DNA of 64,000 nt from Enterobacter sp. C2 (GCF_019880405.1 NZ_CP082269.1:186001-250000); one strand, 5' to 3'. Shown: positions 47,806 through 57,545, counted from the first letter of the stretch. The notes: generated by a model not told the origin, from the letters alone. Made by a program: numbers and translations.

Positions 47806-49092
47806 ATGGATGCGTTTGTTTTGTTGTTCACCCTCGCCATCTTGTTGGCGCTGGGGATGCCAGTGGCGTTCGCCGTTGGGCTAAGTGCGGTCGCTGGCGC
47901 GCTGTGGATCGATCTGCCTCTTGAGGCGCTGATGATCCAGATCACCAGCGGGGTGAACAAGTTTACCCTGCTGGCGATCCCGTTCTTTATCCTGGCGGGC
48001 GCGATCATGGCGGAAGGGGGCATTGCCCGGCGGCTGGTTAACTTTGCCTACGTCTTTGTCGGCTTTATTCGCGGCGGCCTGTCGCTGGTAAATATCGTCG
48101 CCTCGACCTTTTTCGGTGCGATTTCCGGCTCGTCGGTGGCCGACACGGCCTCTATCGGCAGCGTGATGATCCCGGAGATGGAGAAGAAAGGCTACCCACG
48201 TGAGTACGCGGCGGCGGTGACCGCCAGCGGCTCGGTGCAGGCCATTCTCATTCCACCCAGCCATAACTCGGTGATCTACTCTCTGGCGGCGGGGGGCACG
48301 GTCTCTATCGCTACCCTGTTTATTGCTGGCGTGCTGCCGGGGCTGCTGCTGGGGCTATGCCTGATGATCCTCTGCCTTGGCTTTGCCCATAAGCGCGGCT
48401 ACCCGAAAGGGGAGCGGATCCCGTTTAAGCAGGCGCTGAAGATCCTGTTCGATGCCCTGTGGGGGCTGATGACGGTAGTGATCATTCTCGGCGGCATTCT
48501 GTCAGGGATCTTTACTGCCACCGAGTCGGCGGCGGTGGCCTGCCTGTGGGCCTTCTTCGTGACCATGTTTATCTACCGCGACTACAAGTGGAGCGAGCTG
48601 CCGAAGCTGATGTGCCGTACGGTAAAGACCGTCACCATCGTGATGATCCTGATTGGTTTTGCAGCGGCGTTCGGCGCGGTCATGACCTACATGCAGCTGC
48701 CGATGCGCATCACCGAGTTCTTCACCTCGCTGTCGGATAACAAGTACGTCATTCTGATGTATCTCAATATCATGCTGCTGCTGGTGGGCACGTTGATGGA
48801 TATGGCCCCGCTGATCCTGATCCTGACCCCGGTGCTGCTGCCGGTGACCAACTCTTTGGGGATCGATCCGGTGCACTTCGGCATGATCATGATGGTTAAT
48901 CTCGGGATCGGGCTGATCACACCGCCGGTCGGCTCGGTGCTGTTTGTTGCCAGCGCCGTGAGCAAGCAGAAGATCGAAACGGTAGTAAAGGCAATGATGC
49001 CCTTCTACGCAATGCTGCTGGTGGTGCTGGCAATGGTAACCTATATCCCGGCGATTTCGCTGTGGTTACCCGGGATCCTGGGGATGCAGTAA
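47806..49092 (+). CDS. TRAP transporter large membrane subunit, DctM family
   Basis: 428-residue ion-coupled translocation subunit with about 11-12 helices and two inverted-repeat hairpins. Family marks are LAIPFFILAGAIMAEGGIARRLV, FFGAISGSSVADTASIGSVMIP, IPPSHNSVIYSLAAGG and PVGSVLFVASAVSKQKIE. Transport is usually coupled to the sodium gradient. The gene ends the TRAP operon; a REP element lies between it and zntA. E. coli has no TRAP genes at this site. Confidence 0.95.
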   Translation: MDAFVLLFTLAILLALGMPVAFAVGLSAVAGALWIDLPLEALMIQITSGVNKFTLLAIPFFILAGAIMAEGGIARRLVNFAYVFVGFIRGGLSLVNIVASTFFGAISGSSVADTASIGSVMIPEMEKKGYPREYAAAVTASGSVQAILIPPSHNSVIYSLAAGGTVSIATLFIAGVLPGLLLGLCLMILCLGFAHKRGYPKGERIPFKQALKILFDALWGLMTVVIILGGILSGIFTATESAAVACLWAFFVTMFIYRDYKWSELPKLMCRTVKTVTIVMILIGFAAAFGAVMTYMQLPMRITEFFTSLSDNKYVILMYLNIMLLLVGTLMDMAPLILILTPVLLPVTNSLGIDPVHFGMIMMVNLGIGLITPPVGSVLFVASAVSKQKIETVVKAMMPFYAMLLVVLAMVTYIPAISLWLPGILGMQ

Positions 49093-49107
49093 TAGTTAAT
49101 AGAGTTT

Positions 49108-49147
49108 GTATGCTGTAGGCCCGGCGAGCATAGCGCCGCCGGGCGTT
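49108..49147. repeat. REP element between dctM and zntA
   Basis: TATGCTGTAGGCCCGGCGAG followed by CGCCGCCGGGCGTTTC: REP-type inverted arms in the convergent gap, abutting the zntA stop codon. Confidence 0.8.
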
Positions 49148-51334
49148 TCACCGCCCGCGTAACAAACGTAACGCGTTTGCCGTCACCAACACCGTTGCGC
49201 CAGTGTCGGCGAGCACCGCCAGCCAGAGTCCGGTGATCCCCAGCAGCGTAGTCACTAAAAATATGCCCTTCAACCCCAGCGCAATGGCAATGTTCTGCCG
49301 AATGTTGGCGTGCGTTGCCCGGGCCAGGGTAATCATCTCTGCCAGGCCTGTCAGCCTGCTGTGGGTCAACGCGGCGTCGGCGGTCTCCAGCGCCACGTCG
49401 GTGCCGCTGCCCATCGCGATACCGATAGTGGCCGCCTTCATTGCCGGGGCGTCGTTAATGCCGTCTCCAACCATCGCCAGCGGCGCACGATCGTTTAGCG
49501 CGGTGACCGCCGCGACTTTATCTCCCGGCAGCAGCCCGGCTTTGAACTCAAGCCCCAGCTCGCCAGCAACCGCCGCCGCCGCAAGTGGGTTATCGCCCGT
49601 CAGGATCGTCCCCTGCACGCCCAGCCGATGTAGGTCAGCAACCGCTTGCCTGGCATCGTCACGCAGGGTGTCCCGCAGCGCCAGCATGCCTTTTAGCTCG
49701 CCCTCTTCAGCAACAATCACTACCGTCTGCCCGGCTGCTTCCAGGGCGTGAATGCGCTCGCTCAATTCGACAGCCGCAAACTTACCCGCCGTGCAGATCA
49801 GCACTTTTTTGCCCTCGACGTCGGCCTCTATACCCGATCCCACCAGCGCGCGCTGCCCCGTAGCGCGTGGGATCGCCAGCCCGCGAGCCTCGGCTTCACG
49901 CACTATTGCCTGTGCCAGCGGGTGGGTCGAACCCTGTTCAACCGCAGCGGCCAGGGTAAGCAGCGTCTCCTCGCTGATATGATGAGGATACACTCCCGTG
50001 ACCTGCGGTTTACCCAGCGTCAGGGTGCCGGTTTTATCGAAGGCGATATGCCGCACGCGCCCGAGCTGCTCCAGCGCTGCGCCGCCCTTAATCAGCGCGC
50101 CCCGGCGTGCCGCAGCCGCCAGCCCGGAGGTGATCGCCGCTGGCGTGGAGATCACCAGGGCACACGGACAGCCGATGAGCAGCAGCGTCAGCCCTTTGTA
50201 GATCCAGCCTTCCCATGGGGCGCTGAAGAGCAGTGGAGGCACAACCGCAACCATCAGGGCGATGAGCATAACAATAGGGGTATAGATGCGGCTGAAGCGA
50301 TCGATAAAGCGCTCAACAGGGGCGCGACGCTCCTCGGCCTCCTCGATCAGCCTGAGGATGCGATCGATAGCGCTGTCGCCCGGCTCTGATAACACCTTAA
50401 GCTGGACCAGACGATCCACGCTGGTGGCCCCGGCAGGTACCTTTTCCCCGGCGGCGCGCGCCACAGGAATGGACTCGCCAGTCAAGGCGCTCTCATCAAA
50501 ACTGGCATCAGCGCTAAGCAGCGCCCCATCGGCAGGCAGGCGGCCGCCAGCGGCGACCTCAATCACATCGCCTGGCCGCAGCGAATCTATCGCCACCGTT
50601 TTACGTTCGCCGTTAACGACTAAAGTCGCGGTCTCGGGCTTAAGCGCCACCAGAGCGCTGACGCCCTTCCGCGCCCGGCTGGCAGCCCAGCCCTCAAGAC
50701 GCTCACCGACTAAAAATAGCAGCAGCACCATCGCCGCCTCTGCCGTTGCGCCGATAAACAGCGCCCCGATGGCCGCCACGCTCATCAGCGTCTCAATGGC
50801 AAACCAGCTGCCGCTTCTCATCAGGCGCAGCGCCTGGCGGGCGACAGGGTAGAGGCCAACAAGGGTGGTGGCGATAAAGGCCAGATTACCGAGCGGGTGG
50901 TTGACCTGCTCCAGCGCCCAGCTCAGCGTCATCATGACGATCAGCGTGATAAGCGCCAGGTTTTCCTGCAGGAAAGACCTCTTCTCGGCCGGGGCTGATT
51001 CGCTGCGCAGAGAGTAACCGGCGTTTCTGACCGCGGCCTCTACCTGAGCGCTAACGTTGCCCGAGGCGTTAACCAGCAGCTTCTCGGTGGCGAATAGCAC
51101 CTGAACCTGTTCAACGCCGGCAACCTGCCTGACCGCGTTTTCCACTTTGCGCGCGCAGGCGGCGCAGTCCATGCCGTTAACCAACCAGCTGTAACGATCG
51201 CTACTCTCAGGCAGGGGGGCGGTACGCTGCGTTTCGCACGTTCCTGCGCAGCAGCAATCCTCCTGAACCGGCACAGGGGCGGACTTAAACGCCGTAAACT
51301 GCGGCGCTTTTTTGGACTTTTCAGGAACAGACAT
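49148..51334 (-). CDS. zntA: Zn(II)/Cd(II)/Pb(II)-exporting P1B-type ATPase ZntA
   Basis: 728-residue inner-membrane efflux ATPase. The cytosolic N-terminus has the cysteine-rich EDCCCAGTCETQ and a heavy-metal-associated domain with GMDCAACARKVE (the CxxC metal site). The membrane metal site CPC is in LIGCPCALVIS, the phosphorylated aspartate in FDKTGTLTLGK, the actuator TGES is present (ALTGESIPV), the HP dipeptide is in STHPLAQAIV, and the hinge GDGINDAPA follows. Eight helices are predicted. ZntR activates it through a consensus operator 46 bp upstream. Confidence 0.97.
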   Translation of the reverse strand: MSVPEKSKKAPQFTAFKSAPVPVQEDCCCAGTCETQRTAPLPESSDRYSWLVNGMDCAACARKVENAVRQVAGVEQVQVLFATEKLLVNASGNVSAQVEAAVRNAGYSLRSESAPAEKRSFLQENLALITLIVMMTLSWALEQVNHPLGNLAFIATTLVGLYPVARQALRLMRSGSWFAIETLMSVAAIGALFIGATAEAAMVLLLFLVGERLEGWAASRARKGVSALVALKPETATLVVNGERKTVAIDSLRPGDVIEVAAGGRLPADGALLSADASFDESALTGESIPVARAAGEKVPAGATSVDRLVQLKVLSEPGDSAIDRILRLIEEAEERRAPVERFIDRFSRIYTPIVMLIALMVAVVPPLLFSAPWEGWIYKGLTLLLIGCPCALVISTPAAITSGLAAAARRGALIKGGAALEQLGRVRHIAFDKTGTLTLGKPQVTGVYPHHISEETLLTLAAAVEQGSTHPLAQAIVREAEARGLAIPRATGQRALVGSGIEADVEGKKVLICTAGKFAAVELSERIHALEAAGQTVVIVAEEGELKGMLALRDTLRDDARQAVADLHRLGVQGTILTGDNPLAAAAVAGELGLEFKAGLLPGDKVAAVTALNDRAPLAMVGDGINDAPAMKAATIGIAMGSGTDVALETADAALTHSRLTGLAEMITLARATHANIRQNIAIALGLKGIFLVTTLLGITGLWLAVLADTGATVLVTANALRLLRGR

Positions 51335-51379
51335 AACGTCCTCCGGTCAATGATAATTTTCTCATTAACCAGAGGATAC

Positions 51380-51401
51380 ACTCTGGAGTCGACTCCAGAG
51401 T
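51380..51401 (-). promoter_or_regulatory. ZntR operator within the zntA promoter
   Basis: A perfect 22-bp palindrome with arms ACTCTGGAGTC/GACTCCAGAGT. On the minus strand it lies between TTGACT (-35) and TATCCT (-10) with 20 bp between them, the overlong spacer that MerR-family activators such as ZntR correct by twisting DNA. It matches the known E. coli zntA promoter layout. Confidence 0.95.
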
Positions 51402-51407
51402 CAAGCG

Positions 51408-52034
51408 TTAAATGTAGAGGGAGCGAACAATCAGGAAGTGACCGGCAAAATAGCAGGCGCTAACAATGGCGCTGTCTGCCTTGAAGCGGCGGCGGTAGTG
51501 GCTGCCCAGCCAGACGATATTGCTCAACAGCAGCAGGACGGCACCAACAAACGCCGACAGCGCCGGGCTAGTCGGACGGAAGAACCACAGCTCGCCAGCC
51601 AGCCAGACCATCACCAGCGTCATCGCGATAAAGGTGCAGATAGGCCAGCGTAGCTCCTCAAGTCGCGTCCAGATCGTGGCGATCAGCAGCACTCCAATCA
51701 CCAGCAACGCCAACGGCAGCGGCCAGAAGAAGCTGAGCGTCATCTGGCTGGCGAAGTAGATGGTGTAAAGCAGATGCGCGAGGAAGAACGCTCCGATAGC
51801 GTAGAGCAGCTGCTGGCGCGGCAGCAGGGTTAGCGCATCGCCCACCAGGGTCGCACAGAGACCGGCCAGCACCAGATAGCTGACGGCGTTAAACATCGGT
51901 GCCTGCCAGGCCAGCAATAGCAGCAGCAGCAGCGTGACGGGTTTAAAGACCCAGCGTTGCCAGGCGGGCCCGCGATAGGACGCGTCCACGTAGAGCCAGG
52001 CGGAAAAACATACGGCGATAAACGACCAAAGCAT
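51408..52034 (-). CDS. yhhN: YhhN, TMEM86/lysoplasmalogenase-like membrane protein
   Basis: 208-residue inner-membrane protein with eight short hydrophobic helices, matching E. coli YhhN in position and pattern. The YhhN/TMEM86 family includes eukaryotic lysoplasmalogenases; conserved acidic residues lie in [15 protein letters not shown] and in the first helix pair ([11 protein letters not shown]). The bacterial substrate is not established. It lies upstream of zntA in the same direction, but zntA has its own regulated promoter in the gap. Confidence 0.9.
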   Translation of the reverse strand: MLWSFIAVCFSAWLYVDASYRGPAWQRWVFKPVTLLLLLLLAWQAPMFNAVSYLVLAGLCATLVGDALTLLPRQQLLYAIGAFFLAHLLYTIYFASQMTLSFFWPLPLALLVIGVLLIATIWTRLEELRWPICTFIAMTLVMVWLAGELWFFRPTSPALSAFVGAVLLLLSNIVWLGSHYRRRFKADSAIVSACYFAGHFLIVRSLYI

Positions 52035-52137
52035 CTTAATTCCTTGAATTCGTTACTGTCTCATGGGCGTTATGCCCACACCCTTGCTATTCAGTGTAGT
52101 GGTCGTGGCGGACAGATGACAACGCGGGTCCGTCCGA

Positions 52138-52407
52138 TTACTTCTTCTGCTTAAGCCTTTTCTGCCACACCAGCAGCTCAAAGACGCCAAACAGAAAGAT
52201 GCGCCACTGCTCGGCGGCGGTCATCTGCGGGCCATCTTTTGGCAGGGCGGTTTTCATCATCACCATCTGTAAGGCATGCATAAAGACGGTGAAAACCAGC
52301 GCCACGTTAACGAAGATATTCAGCGGACGCGGGAAGGGGTGAACCAGGTTAAGGATCAGAAATGCCCAGACGCACAGCATCATGAGTCGGCCCAGATTAA
52401 TCAGCAT
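52138..52407 (-). CDS. yhhL: DUF1145-family membrane protein YhhL
   Basis: 89-residue protein with two hydrophobic helices (MLCVWAFLILNLVHPF and NIFVNVALVFTVFMHALQMV) and a lysine-rich tail. It matches E. coli YhhL in size and place just after rsmD, whose stop codon region it overlaps by 7 bp, so translation is likely coupled. The function is unknown. In E. coli yhhM lies between yhhL and yhhN; here only 103 non-coding bases separate them. Confidence 0.9.
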   Translation of the reverse strand: MLINLGRLMMLCVWAFLILNLVHPFPRPLNIFVNVALVFTVFMHALQMVMMKTALPKDGPQMTAAEQWRIFLFGVFELLVWQKRLKQKK

Positions 52408-53012
52408 GTTACGCTCCCTGTACGTAGCGATGATAAAGGTACTTGTCGATGATATAGGCGGTAGGCCACCTGTCCGGCTATCTTTTCACGATGCAGATCC
52501 CAATGTGTCGGCACAGGCGGCAGCCCGTTTTCCACTTCGCTCTCTACATAGATTAGCGCGTCATCCGCCAGCCAGCCGTTATTTTCCAACAACCGCAGCG
52601 TCTCATCGAGCAGGCCCTTACGAAAAGGCGGATCGACAAAGACGATATCATGCGGGGTTCCGTTCTGATTCAGGAACGTAAGCGTATTGTCGTTAACAAC
52701 CTTGCCCTGGGTGGCATTCAGCGTCGCCAGGTTCTGTTGCAGCTGGCGGGCAACGCCACGCTCCATCTCTATTAGCGTCGCAGAGGCCGCGTAGCGCGAC
52801 AGCGCCTCCAGGCCCAGCGCACCGCTGCCGGCGAAGCAGTCGAGGCAGCGGGCGTCTACCATTGAGGGAGCCAGCCAGTTAAACAGGGTCTCTCTGACGC
52901 GATCCGTCGTTGGACGCAGGCCGGGGCTGTCCGGCACCGGTAGTTTGCGGCCGCGCCACTGACCACCAATGATGCGTATCTGGCCGCTGGCGGCTCGGTT
53001 GGGTTTTTTCAT
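52401..53012 (-). CDS. rsmD: 16S rRNA (guanine966-N2)-methyltransferase RsmD
   Basis: 203-residue SAM-dependent enzyme that methylates G966 of 16S rRNA during 30S assembly. DCFAGSGALGLEALSRYA is the SAM-binding motif and DIVFVDPPFRKG the catalytic DPPF motif. The start at 53012 (MKKPN) matches E. coli; an in-frame ATG at 53030 adds six residues. The C-terminal tail (PLSSLRTGSVTC) differs from E. coli, a variable part. It is divergent from ftsY across 202 bp and overlaps yhhL. Confidence 0.96.
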   Translation of the reverse strand: MKKPNRAASGQIRIIGGQWRGRKLPVPDSPGLRPTTDRVRETLFNWLAPSMVDARCLDCFAGSGALGLEALSRYAASATLIEMERGVARQLQQNLATLNATQGKVVNDNTLTFLNQNGTPHDIVFVDPPFRKGLLDETLRLLENNGWLADDALIYVESEVENGLPPVPTHWDLHREKIAGQVAYRLYHRQVPLSSLRTGSVTC

Positions 53013-53214
53013 AATGCTGGCTCTGGTCACAATTTTTAGGCCGCTATTTTAGCGGCGGGCGACGTTGGACGAAACCTTAATCCGCAGGCGGTGCTGTGGA
53101 ATCAGGAAAGTGTTAGACTAACGAATTACTTACACAATTTTCAGCCTCTGTTTGCGACTATCTTTAGGACAATAGGGCTGTGCCATGAATTAACCGCGAG
53201 GAGTGTAGTCGCAA

Positions 53215-54681
53215 ATGGCAAAAGAGAAAAAACGGGGTTTCCTCTCCTGGCTGGGCTTAGGCCCAAAAGAGGAGCCGCAGCAGGCAGAGCCTGAGCAGCA
53301 CATTGAACCGCAGCCGGAAGAGCCGATCCAGCAGCAGGCGGTTGTTGTAACAGAAACTGAAAAAGAAGTAGAGGCCGAAGCAAAAGCGGAGCCTGCCCCG
53401 CATAGCGAAGCCGAATCGGAAGCCTTTGCCGCCGACGTCGTCGAAGTGACAGAGCAGGTGGTTGCCCGGGAAGAGGTTGCAGAAACGGCGCCGGAAGCGG
53501 CTATAGAAGAGCCAGCCGCGCCGCAGGAAGCGCCTCTGCACGCTCAGCCGCCGGTGTACCTTGCCGAGGAAGCGCTGCCGCAGGCGGAAGAGGTTGCCCC
53601 TATTGAGCCGGAAGCGGAAGAGTGGTTAACCGAAGACGATCAGCGTGAACTCACCGACGAGGAGCTGGAAGCCGCTGCGCTCTCTGCGCCTGCCGAGGAG
53701 GAGATCGTTCTGGAGGAGGAGCCCGTTGAGGTCGCACCTCTGGAGCAGGAGAAGCCCACCAAAGAGGGGTTCTTTGCCCGTCTGAAACGCAGCCTGCTGA
53801 AAACGAAAGAGAATCTCGGTTCCGGATTTATCACTCTTTTCCGCGGCAAAAAAATCGATGATGATCTGTTCGAGGAGCTGGAAGAGCAGCTGCTGGTGGC
53901 GGACGTTGGCGTTGAGACGACGCGTAAAATTATCGCCACGCTGACCGAGAGCGCCAGCCGCAAACAGCTGCAGGATGCCGAGGCGCTCTACGGCCTGCTG
54001 AAGGCGGAGATGGGCGATATTCTCGCAAAAGTTGATGCGCCGCTTAATATTGAAGGCAAAACGCCATTTGTTATTCTGATGGTGGGCGTCAACGGCGTCG
54101 GGAAAACCACGACCATCGGTAAGCTGGCCCGCCAGTTTGAACAGCAGGGTAAATCGGTGATGCTGGCTGCAGGGGATACTTTCCGCGCGGCAGCGGTTGA
54201 GCAGCTCCAGGTGTGGGGCCAGCGCAACAATATTCCGGTGATTGCCCAGCACACCGGTGCGGACTCCGCTTCGGTCATCTTCGATGCGATTCAGGCAGCG
54301 AAATCACGCGGCGTTGACGTGCTGATCGCCGATACCGCCGGTCGCTTGCAGAATAAAGCGCACCTGATGGAAGAGCTGAAAAAGATTGTCCGCGTCATGA
54401 AAAAGCTGGATGTTGATGCGCCGCACGAAGTGATGCTGACCATTGATGCCAGCACCGGGCAGAATGCAGTAAGCCAGACCCGCCTGTTTAACGAGGCGGT
54501 AGGCCTGACGGGGATCACTCTGACCAAGCTGGATGGTACAGCGAAGGGCGGGGTAATCTTCTCCGTCGCCGACCAGTTCGGGATCCCTATTCGGTATATC
54601 GGGACTGGCGAGCGTATAGAGGACTTGCGTCCGTTTAATGCGGGCGATTTTATAGAGGCACTTTTTGCCCGAGAGGATTAA
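53215..54681 (+). CDS. ftsY: Signal recognition particle receptor FtsY
   Basis: 488-residue SRP receptor GTPase that brings ribosome-nascent chain complexes to the SecYEG translocon. The N-terminal A domain (about residues 1-195) is strongly acidic, with many Glu-rich stretches including APAEEEIVLEEEPVEV; its first 20 residues are the basic membrane-targeting segment MAKEKKRGFLSWLGLG. The NG domain follows, with the P-loop GVNGVGKT at 291-298, the DTAGR switch and TKLDGTAKGG. The acidic domain varies in length among relatives. It starts the ftsY-ftsE-ftsX operon; ftsE begins 2 bp after the stop. Confidence 0.98.
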   Translation: MAKEKKRGFLSWLGLGPKEEPQQAEPEQHIEPQPEEPIQQQAVVVTETEKEVEAEAKAEPAPHSEAESEAFAADVVEVTEQVVAREEVAETAPEAAIEEPAAPQEAPLHAQPPVYLAEEALPQAEEVAPIEPEAEEWLTEDDQRELTDEELEAAALSAPAEEEIVLEEEPVEVAPLEQEKPTKEGFFARLKRSLLKTKENLGSGFITLFRGKKIDDDLFEELEEQLLVADVGVETTRKIIATLTESASRKQLQDAEALYGLLKAEMGDILAKVDAPLNIEGKTPFVILMVGVNGVGKTTTIGKLARQFEQQGKSVMLAAGDTFRAAAVEQLQVWGQRNNIPVIAQHTGADSASVIFDAIQAAKSRGVDVLIADTAGRLQNKAHLMEELKKIVRVMKKLDVDAPHEVMLTIDASTGQNAVSQTRLFNEAVGLTGITLTKLDGTAKGGVIFSVADQFGIPIRYIGTGERIEDLRPFNAGDFIEALFARED

Positions 54682-54683
54682 CA

Positions 54684-55352
54684 ATGATTCGCTTTGAACA
54701 CGTCAGCAAGGCCTATCTCGGTGGGAGACAAGCGCTGCAGGGGGTGACTTTTCACCTGCAGCAGGGCGAGATGGCATTTCTGACCGGCCACTCTGGCGCA
54801 GGGAAAAGTACGCTGCTCAAGCTGATCTGTGGTATTGAGCGGCCAAGCGCCGGGAAAATCTTCTTTGGGGGGCATGATATTAGCCGCCTGAAGAACCGCG
54901 AAGTGCCGTTTCTGCGTCGGCAGATCGGCATGATTTTCCAGGATCACCATCTGTTAATGGACCGTACGGTTTACGACAACGTGGCTATCCCGCTAATTAT
55001 TGCCGGGGCCAGCGGGGATGACATTCGCCGCCGTGTCTCTGCGGCTCTGGATAAGGTCGGGCTGCTGGACAAAGCGAAAAATTTTCCGATCCAACTCTCT
55101 GGCGGTGAGCAGCAGCGCGTGGGTATCGCCCGCGCCGTGGTCAACAAGCCTGCGGTGTTGCTGGCGGATGAACCGACCGGTAACCTTGATGAGGCGCTTT
55201 CGGAAGGCATTCTGCGCCTGTTCGAAGAGTTTAACCGCGTCGGGGTCACCGTACTGATGGCAACGCACGACATCGGACTGATTTCCCGTCGTTCATATCG
55301 GACGCTGAGCCTGAGCGACGGCCATTTGCATGGAGGCCTGGCGGGTGAATAA
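54684..55352 (+). CDS. ftsE: Cell division ATP-binding protein FtsE
   Basis: 222-residue ABC-type ATPase that with FtsX activates periplasmic amidases through EnvC during septation. The Walker A is GHSGAGKST at residues 35-43, the signature is LSGGEQQR, Walker B is [12 protein letters not shown], and the switch histidine is in MATHDIG. The tail [12 protein letters not shown] overlaps the ftsX start (GTG at 55345) by 8 bases, so translation is coupled. The length is the same as E. coli. Confidence 0.98.
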   Translation: MIRFEHVSKAYLGGRQALQGVTFHLQQGEMAFLTGHSGAGKSTLLKLICGIERPSAGKIFFGGHDISRLKNREVPFLRRQIGMIFQDHHLLMDRTVYDNVAIPLIIAGASGDDIRRRVSAALDKVGLLDKAKNFPIQLSGGEQQRVGIARAVVNKPAVLLADEPTGNLDEALSEGILRLFEEFNRVGVTVLMATHDIGLISRRSYRTLSLSDGHLHGGLAGE

Positions 55353-56394
55353 ACGCGACGCAGTAAATCAAATTCGTCAGTTTGGCGGCAAGTTCGATCG
55401 CTTCCGCAAGCCTGGCACGGGCGGCAGTCGTCCTCCGTCCGGACGCAGCAAGACACCGCCTAAGCCCGGTTCGCGGAAGAGTAACGTCTTCAATGAGCAG
55501 ATGCGCTATGCGTTTAGCGGCGCGCTGCAGGATCTCAAGAGCAAGCCGCTGGCGACCTTCCTGACGGTAATGGTGATTGCCATCTCCCTGACGCTGCCCA
55601 GCGTCTGCTACATGGTCTATAAGAACGTCAACCAGGCGGCGACCCAGTACTATCCGTCGCCGCAGATCACCGTCTACTTCGATAAGGCACTGGATGATAA
55701 CGCCGCCCAGCAGGTGGTAGGCCAGCTGCAGTCGGAGCAGGGGGTGGAGAAGGTCAACTATCTCTCCCGCGAGGACGCCCTCGGTGAGTTCCGTAACTGG
55801 TCCGGGTTTGGCGGCGCGCTGGATATGCTCGAAGAGAACCCGCTTCCTGCCGTGGCGGTCGTGGTGCCCAAGCTCGATTTCCAGAGCACCGAGTCGTTGA
55901 ACACCCTGCGGGATCGTATTACGCGCATCAACGGTATCGATGAAGTGCGTATGGACGACAGCTGGTTTGCCCGCCTGACGGCGCTAACCGGGCTGGTGGG
56001 CCGGGTATCGGCGATGATCGGTGTTCTGATGGTGGCCGCCGTCTTCCTGGTGATCGGTAACAGCGTGCGTCTGAGCATCTTCTCCCGCCGCGATACCATC
56101 AACGTCCAGAAGCTGATTGGCGCAACCGACGGTTTTATCCTGCGTCCATTCCTGTATGGCGGGGCGCTGCTGGGCTTTAGCGGAGCGCTGATGTCGCTGA
56201 TCCTGTCTGAGGTGCTGGTCATGCGGCTCTCTTCTGCCGTGGCCGACGTGGCGCAGGTATTTGGTACCCAGTTCAACCTCGACGGTCTGTCGTTTGACGA
56301 ATGTCTGCTGCTGCTGCTGGTGTGCTCAATGATCGGCTGGCTGGCCGCCTGGCTGGCGACGGTACAACATTTACGTCACTTTACGCCTGACTAA
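55345..56394 (+). CDS. ftsX: Cell division protein FtsX
   Basis: 349-residue inner-membrane partner of FtsE. A basic cytosolic N-terminus of about 70 residues (rich in Arg, Pro and Gly), a first helix near 55-78, the large periplasmic EnvC-binding domain ([16 protein letters not shown] through [10 protein letters not shown]) and three C-terminal helices are visible. The GTG at 55345 gives the (M)[14 protein letters not shown] start of E. coli and overlaps the end of ftsE. A strong hairpin follows the stop codon. Confidence 0.97.
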   Translation: MNKRDAVNQIRQFGGKFDRFRKPGTGGSRPPSGRSKTPPKPGSRKSNVFNEQMRYAFSGALQDLKSKPLATFLTVMVIAISLTLPSVCYMVYKNVNQAATQYYPSPQITVYFDKALDDNAAQQVVGQLQSEQGVEKVNYLSREDALGEFRNWSGFGGALDMLEENPLPAVAVVVPKLDFQSTESLNTLRDRITRINGIDEVRMDDSWFARLTALTGLVGRVSAMIGVLMVAAVFLVIGNSVRLSIFSRRDTINVQKLIGATDGFILRPFLYGGALLGFSGALMSLILSEVLVMRLSSAVADVAQVFGTQFNLDGLSFDECLLLLLVCSMIGWLAAWLATVQHLRHFTPD

Positions 56395-56409
56395 GCGATT
56401 TTTTGATAT

Positions 56410-56447
56410 ACTCTTTCCCTGCACTTGATGTCTTGCAGGGAAAGAGT
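56410..56447 (+). terminator. Long perfect hairpin after ftsX
   Basis: ACTCTTTCCCTGCA at 56410-56423 and TGCAGGGAAAGAGT at 56434-56447 form a 14-bp perfect stem with a 10-nt loop, 15 bp after the ftsX stop. There is no long T-run. It probably reduces read-through of the ftsYEX operon into rpoH. Confidence 0.75.
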
Positions 56448-56529
56448 CCCTGTTAACTCTTCTCCCCTGCATCTGTTTTTATCAACGCTGTGTCACAATT
56501 TGTGCGTAATCTATTCACACGACGGCATT

Positions 56530-56571
56530 GAACTTGTGGATAAAATCACTGTCTGATAAAAATGTGGATGA
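56530..56571 (+). promoter_or_regulatory. rpoH sigma-E promoter with overlapping DnaA boxes
   Basis: GAACTT at 56530-56535 and GTCTGA at 56551-56556 with 15 bp between them fit the sigma-E consensus and the known rpoH P3 promoter. A perfect DnaA box (TGTGGATAA, 56535-56543) overlaps it and a near match (TGTGGATGA) lies at 56563-56571, agreeing with DnaA repression of rpoH in E. coli. Other rpoH promoters in the 276-bp gap were not resolved. Confidence 0.88.
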
Positions 56572-56670
56572 TATTCTCGTTGCTCACAATCGCTGGCATG
56601 TTTGTGCCTGTTCCTGAAAAGATTAAAGGAACGAACCGCCGCCAGTAAGAAGTCTATTGAGAGGATTTGA

Positions 56671-57525
56671 ATGACCAAAGAAATGCAAACTTTAGCTTTA
56701 GCCCCTGTTGGTAACCTGGAGTCGTATATCCGGGCTGCTAACGCTTGGCCGATGTTAACGGCTGATGAAGAGCGGGCGCTGGCTGAAAAGCTGCATTACC
56801 AGGGCGATCTGGAAGCAGCTAAAACGCTGATCCTGTCTCACCTGCGCTTTGTTGTTCATATTGCTCGTAACTACTCGGGCTATGGCCTGCCGCAGGCAGA
56901 CCTGATCCAGGAAGGTAACATCGGTCTGATGAAGGCCGTGCGCCGCTTTAACCCGGAAGTGGGTGTGCGTCTGGTCTCGTTCGCGGTGCACTGGATCAAA
57001 GCCGAAATTCATGAATACGTACTGCGTAACTGGCGTATTGTGAAGGTCGCCACCACTAAAGCGCAGCGTAAGCTGTTCTTTAACCTGCGTAAATCCAAAC
57101 AGCGTCTGGGCTGGTTTAACCAGGACGAAGTCGAAATGGTCGCACGCGAGCTGGGCGTCTCCAGTAAAGACGTGCGTGAGATGGAGTCCCGTATGGCCGC
57201 GCAGGACATGACCTTTGATATGTCCTCTGACGATGAGTCCGACAGCCAGCCGATGGCTCCGGTGCTCTACCTGCAGGATAAATCATCTAACTTTGCCGAT
57301 GGCATTGAAGATGATAACTGGGAAGAGCAGGCGGCAAACCGCCTGACCGACGCGATGCAGGGTCTTGACGAGCGTAGCCAGGCGATTATTCGCGCCCGCT
57401 GGCTGGACGAAGATAACAAGTCCACGCTGCAGGAGCTGGCGGACCAGTACGGCGTCTCGGCTGAGCGCGTACGTCAGCTGGAAAAGAACGCGATGAAAAA
57501 GCTGCGCGCGGCCATCGAAGCCTAA
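56671..57525 (+). CDS. rpoH: RNA polymerase heat-shock sigma factor RpoH (sigma-32)
   Basis: 284-residue group 3 sigma factor directing transcription of chaperone and protease genes. Regions are visible in order: 1.2 near [14 protein letters not shown], region 2 ([30 protein letters not shown]) with the -10-reading helix, the RpoH box [10 protein letters not shown], and region 4 HTH ([26 protein letters not shown]). The 5' coding sequence of E. coli rpoH forms the RNA thermometer; I did not fold it here. FtsH and DnaK control its stability. A Rho-independent terminator follows. Confidence 0.99.
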   Translation: MTKEMQTLALAPVGNLESYIRAANAWPMLTADEERALAEKLHYQGDLEAAKTLILSHLRFVVHIARNYSGYGLPQADLIQEGNIGLMKAVRRFNPEVGVRLVSFAVHWIKAEIHEYVLRNWRIVKVATTKAQRKLFFNLRKSKQRLGWFNQDEVEMVARELGVSSKDVREMESRMAAQDMTFDMSSDDESDSQPMAPVLYLQDKSSNFADGIEDDNWEEQAANRLTDAMQGLDERSQAIIRARWLDEDNKSTLQELADQYGVSAERVRQLEKNAMKKLRAAIEA

Positions 57526-57545
57526 CTTCCGCGCAGTCTCCTGCT

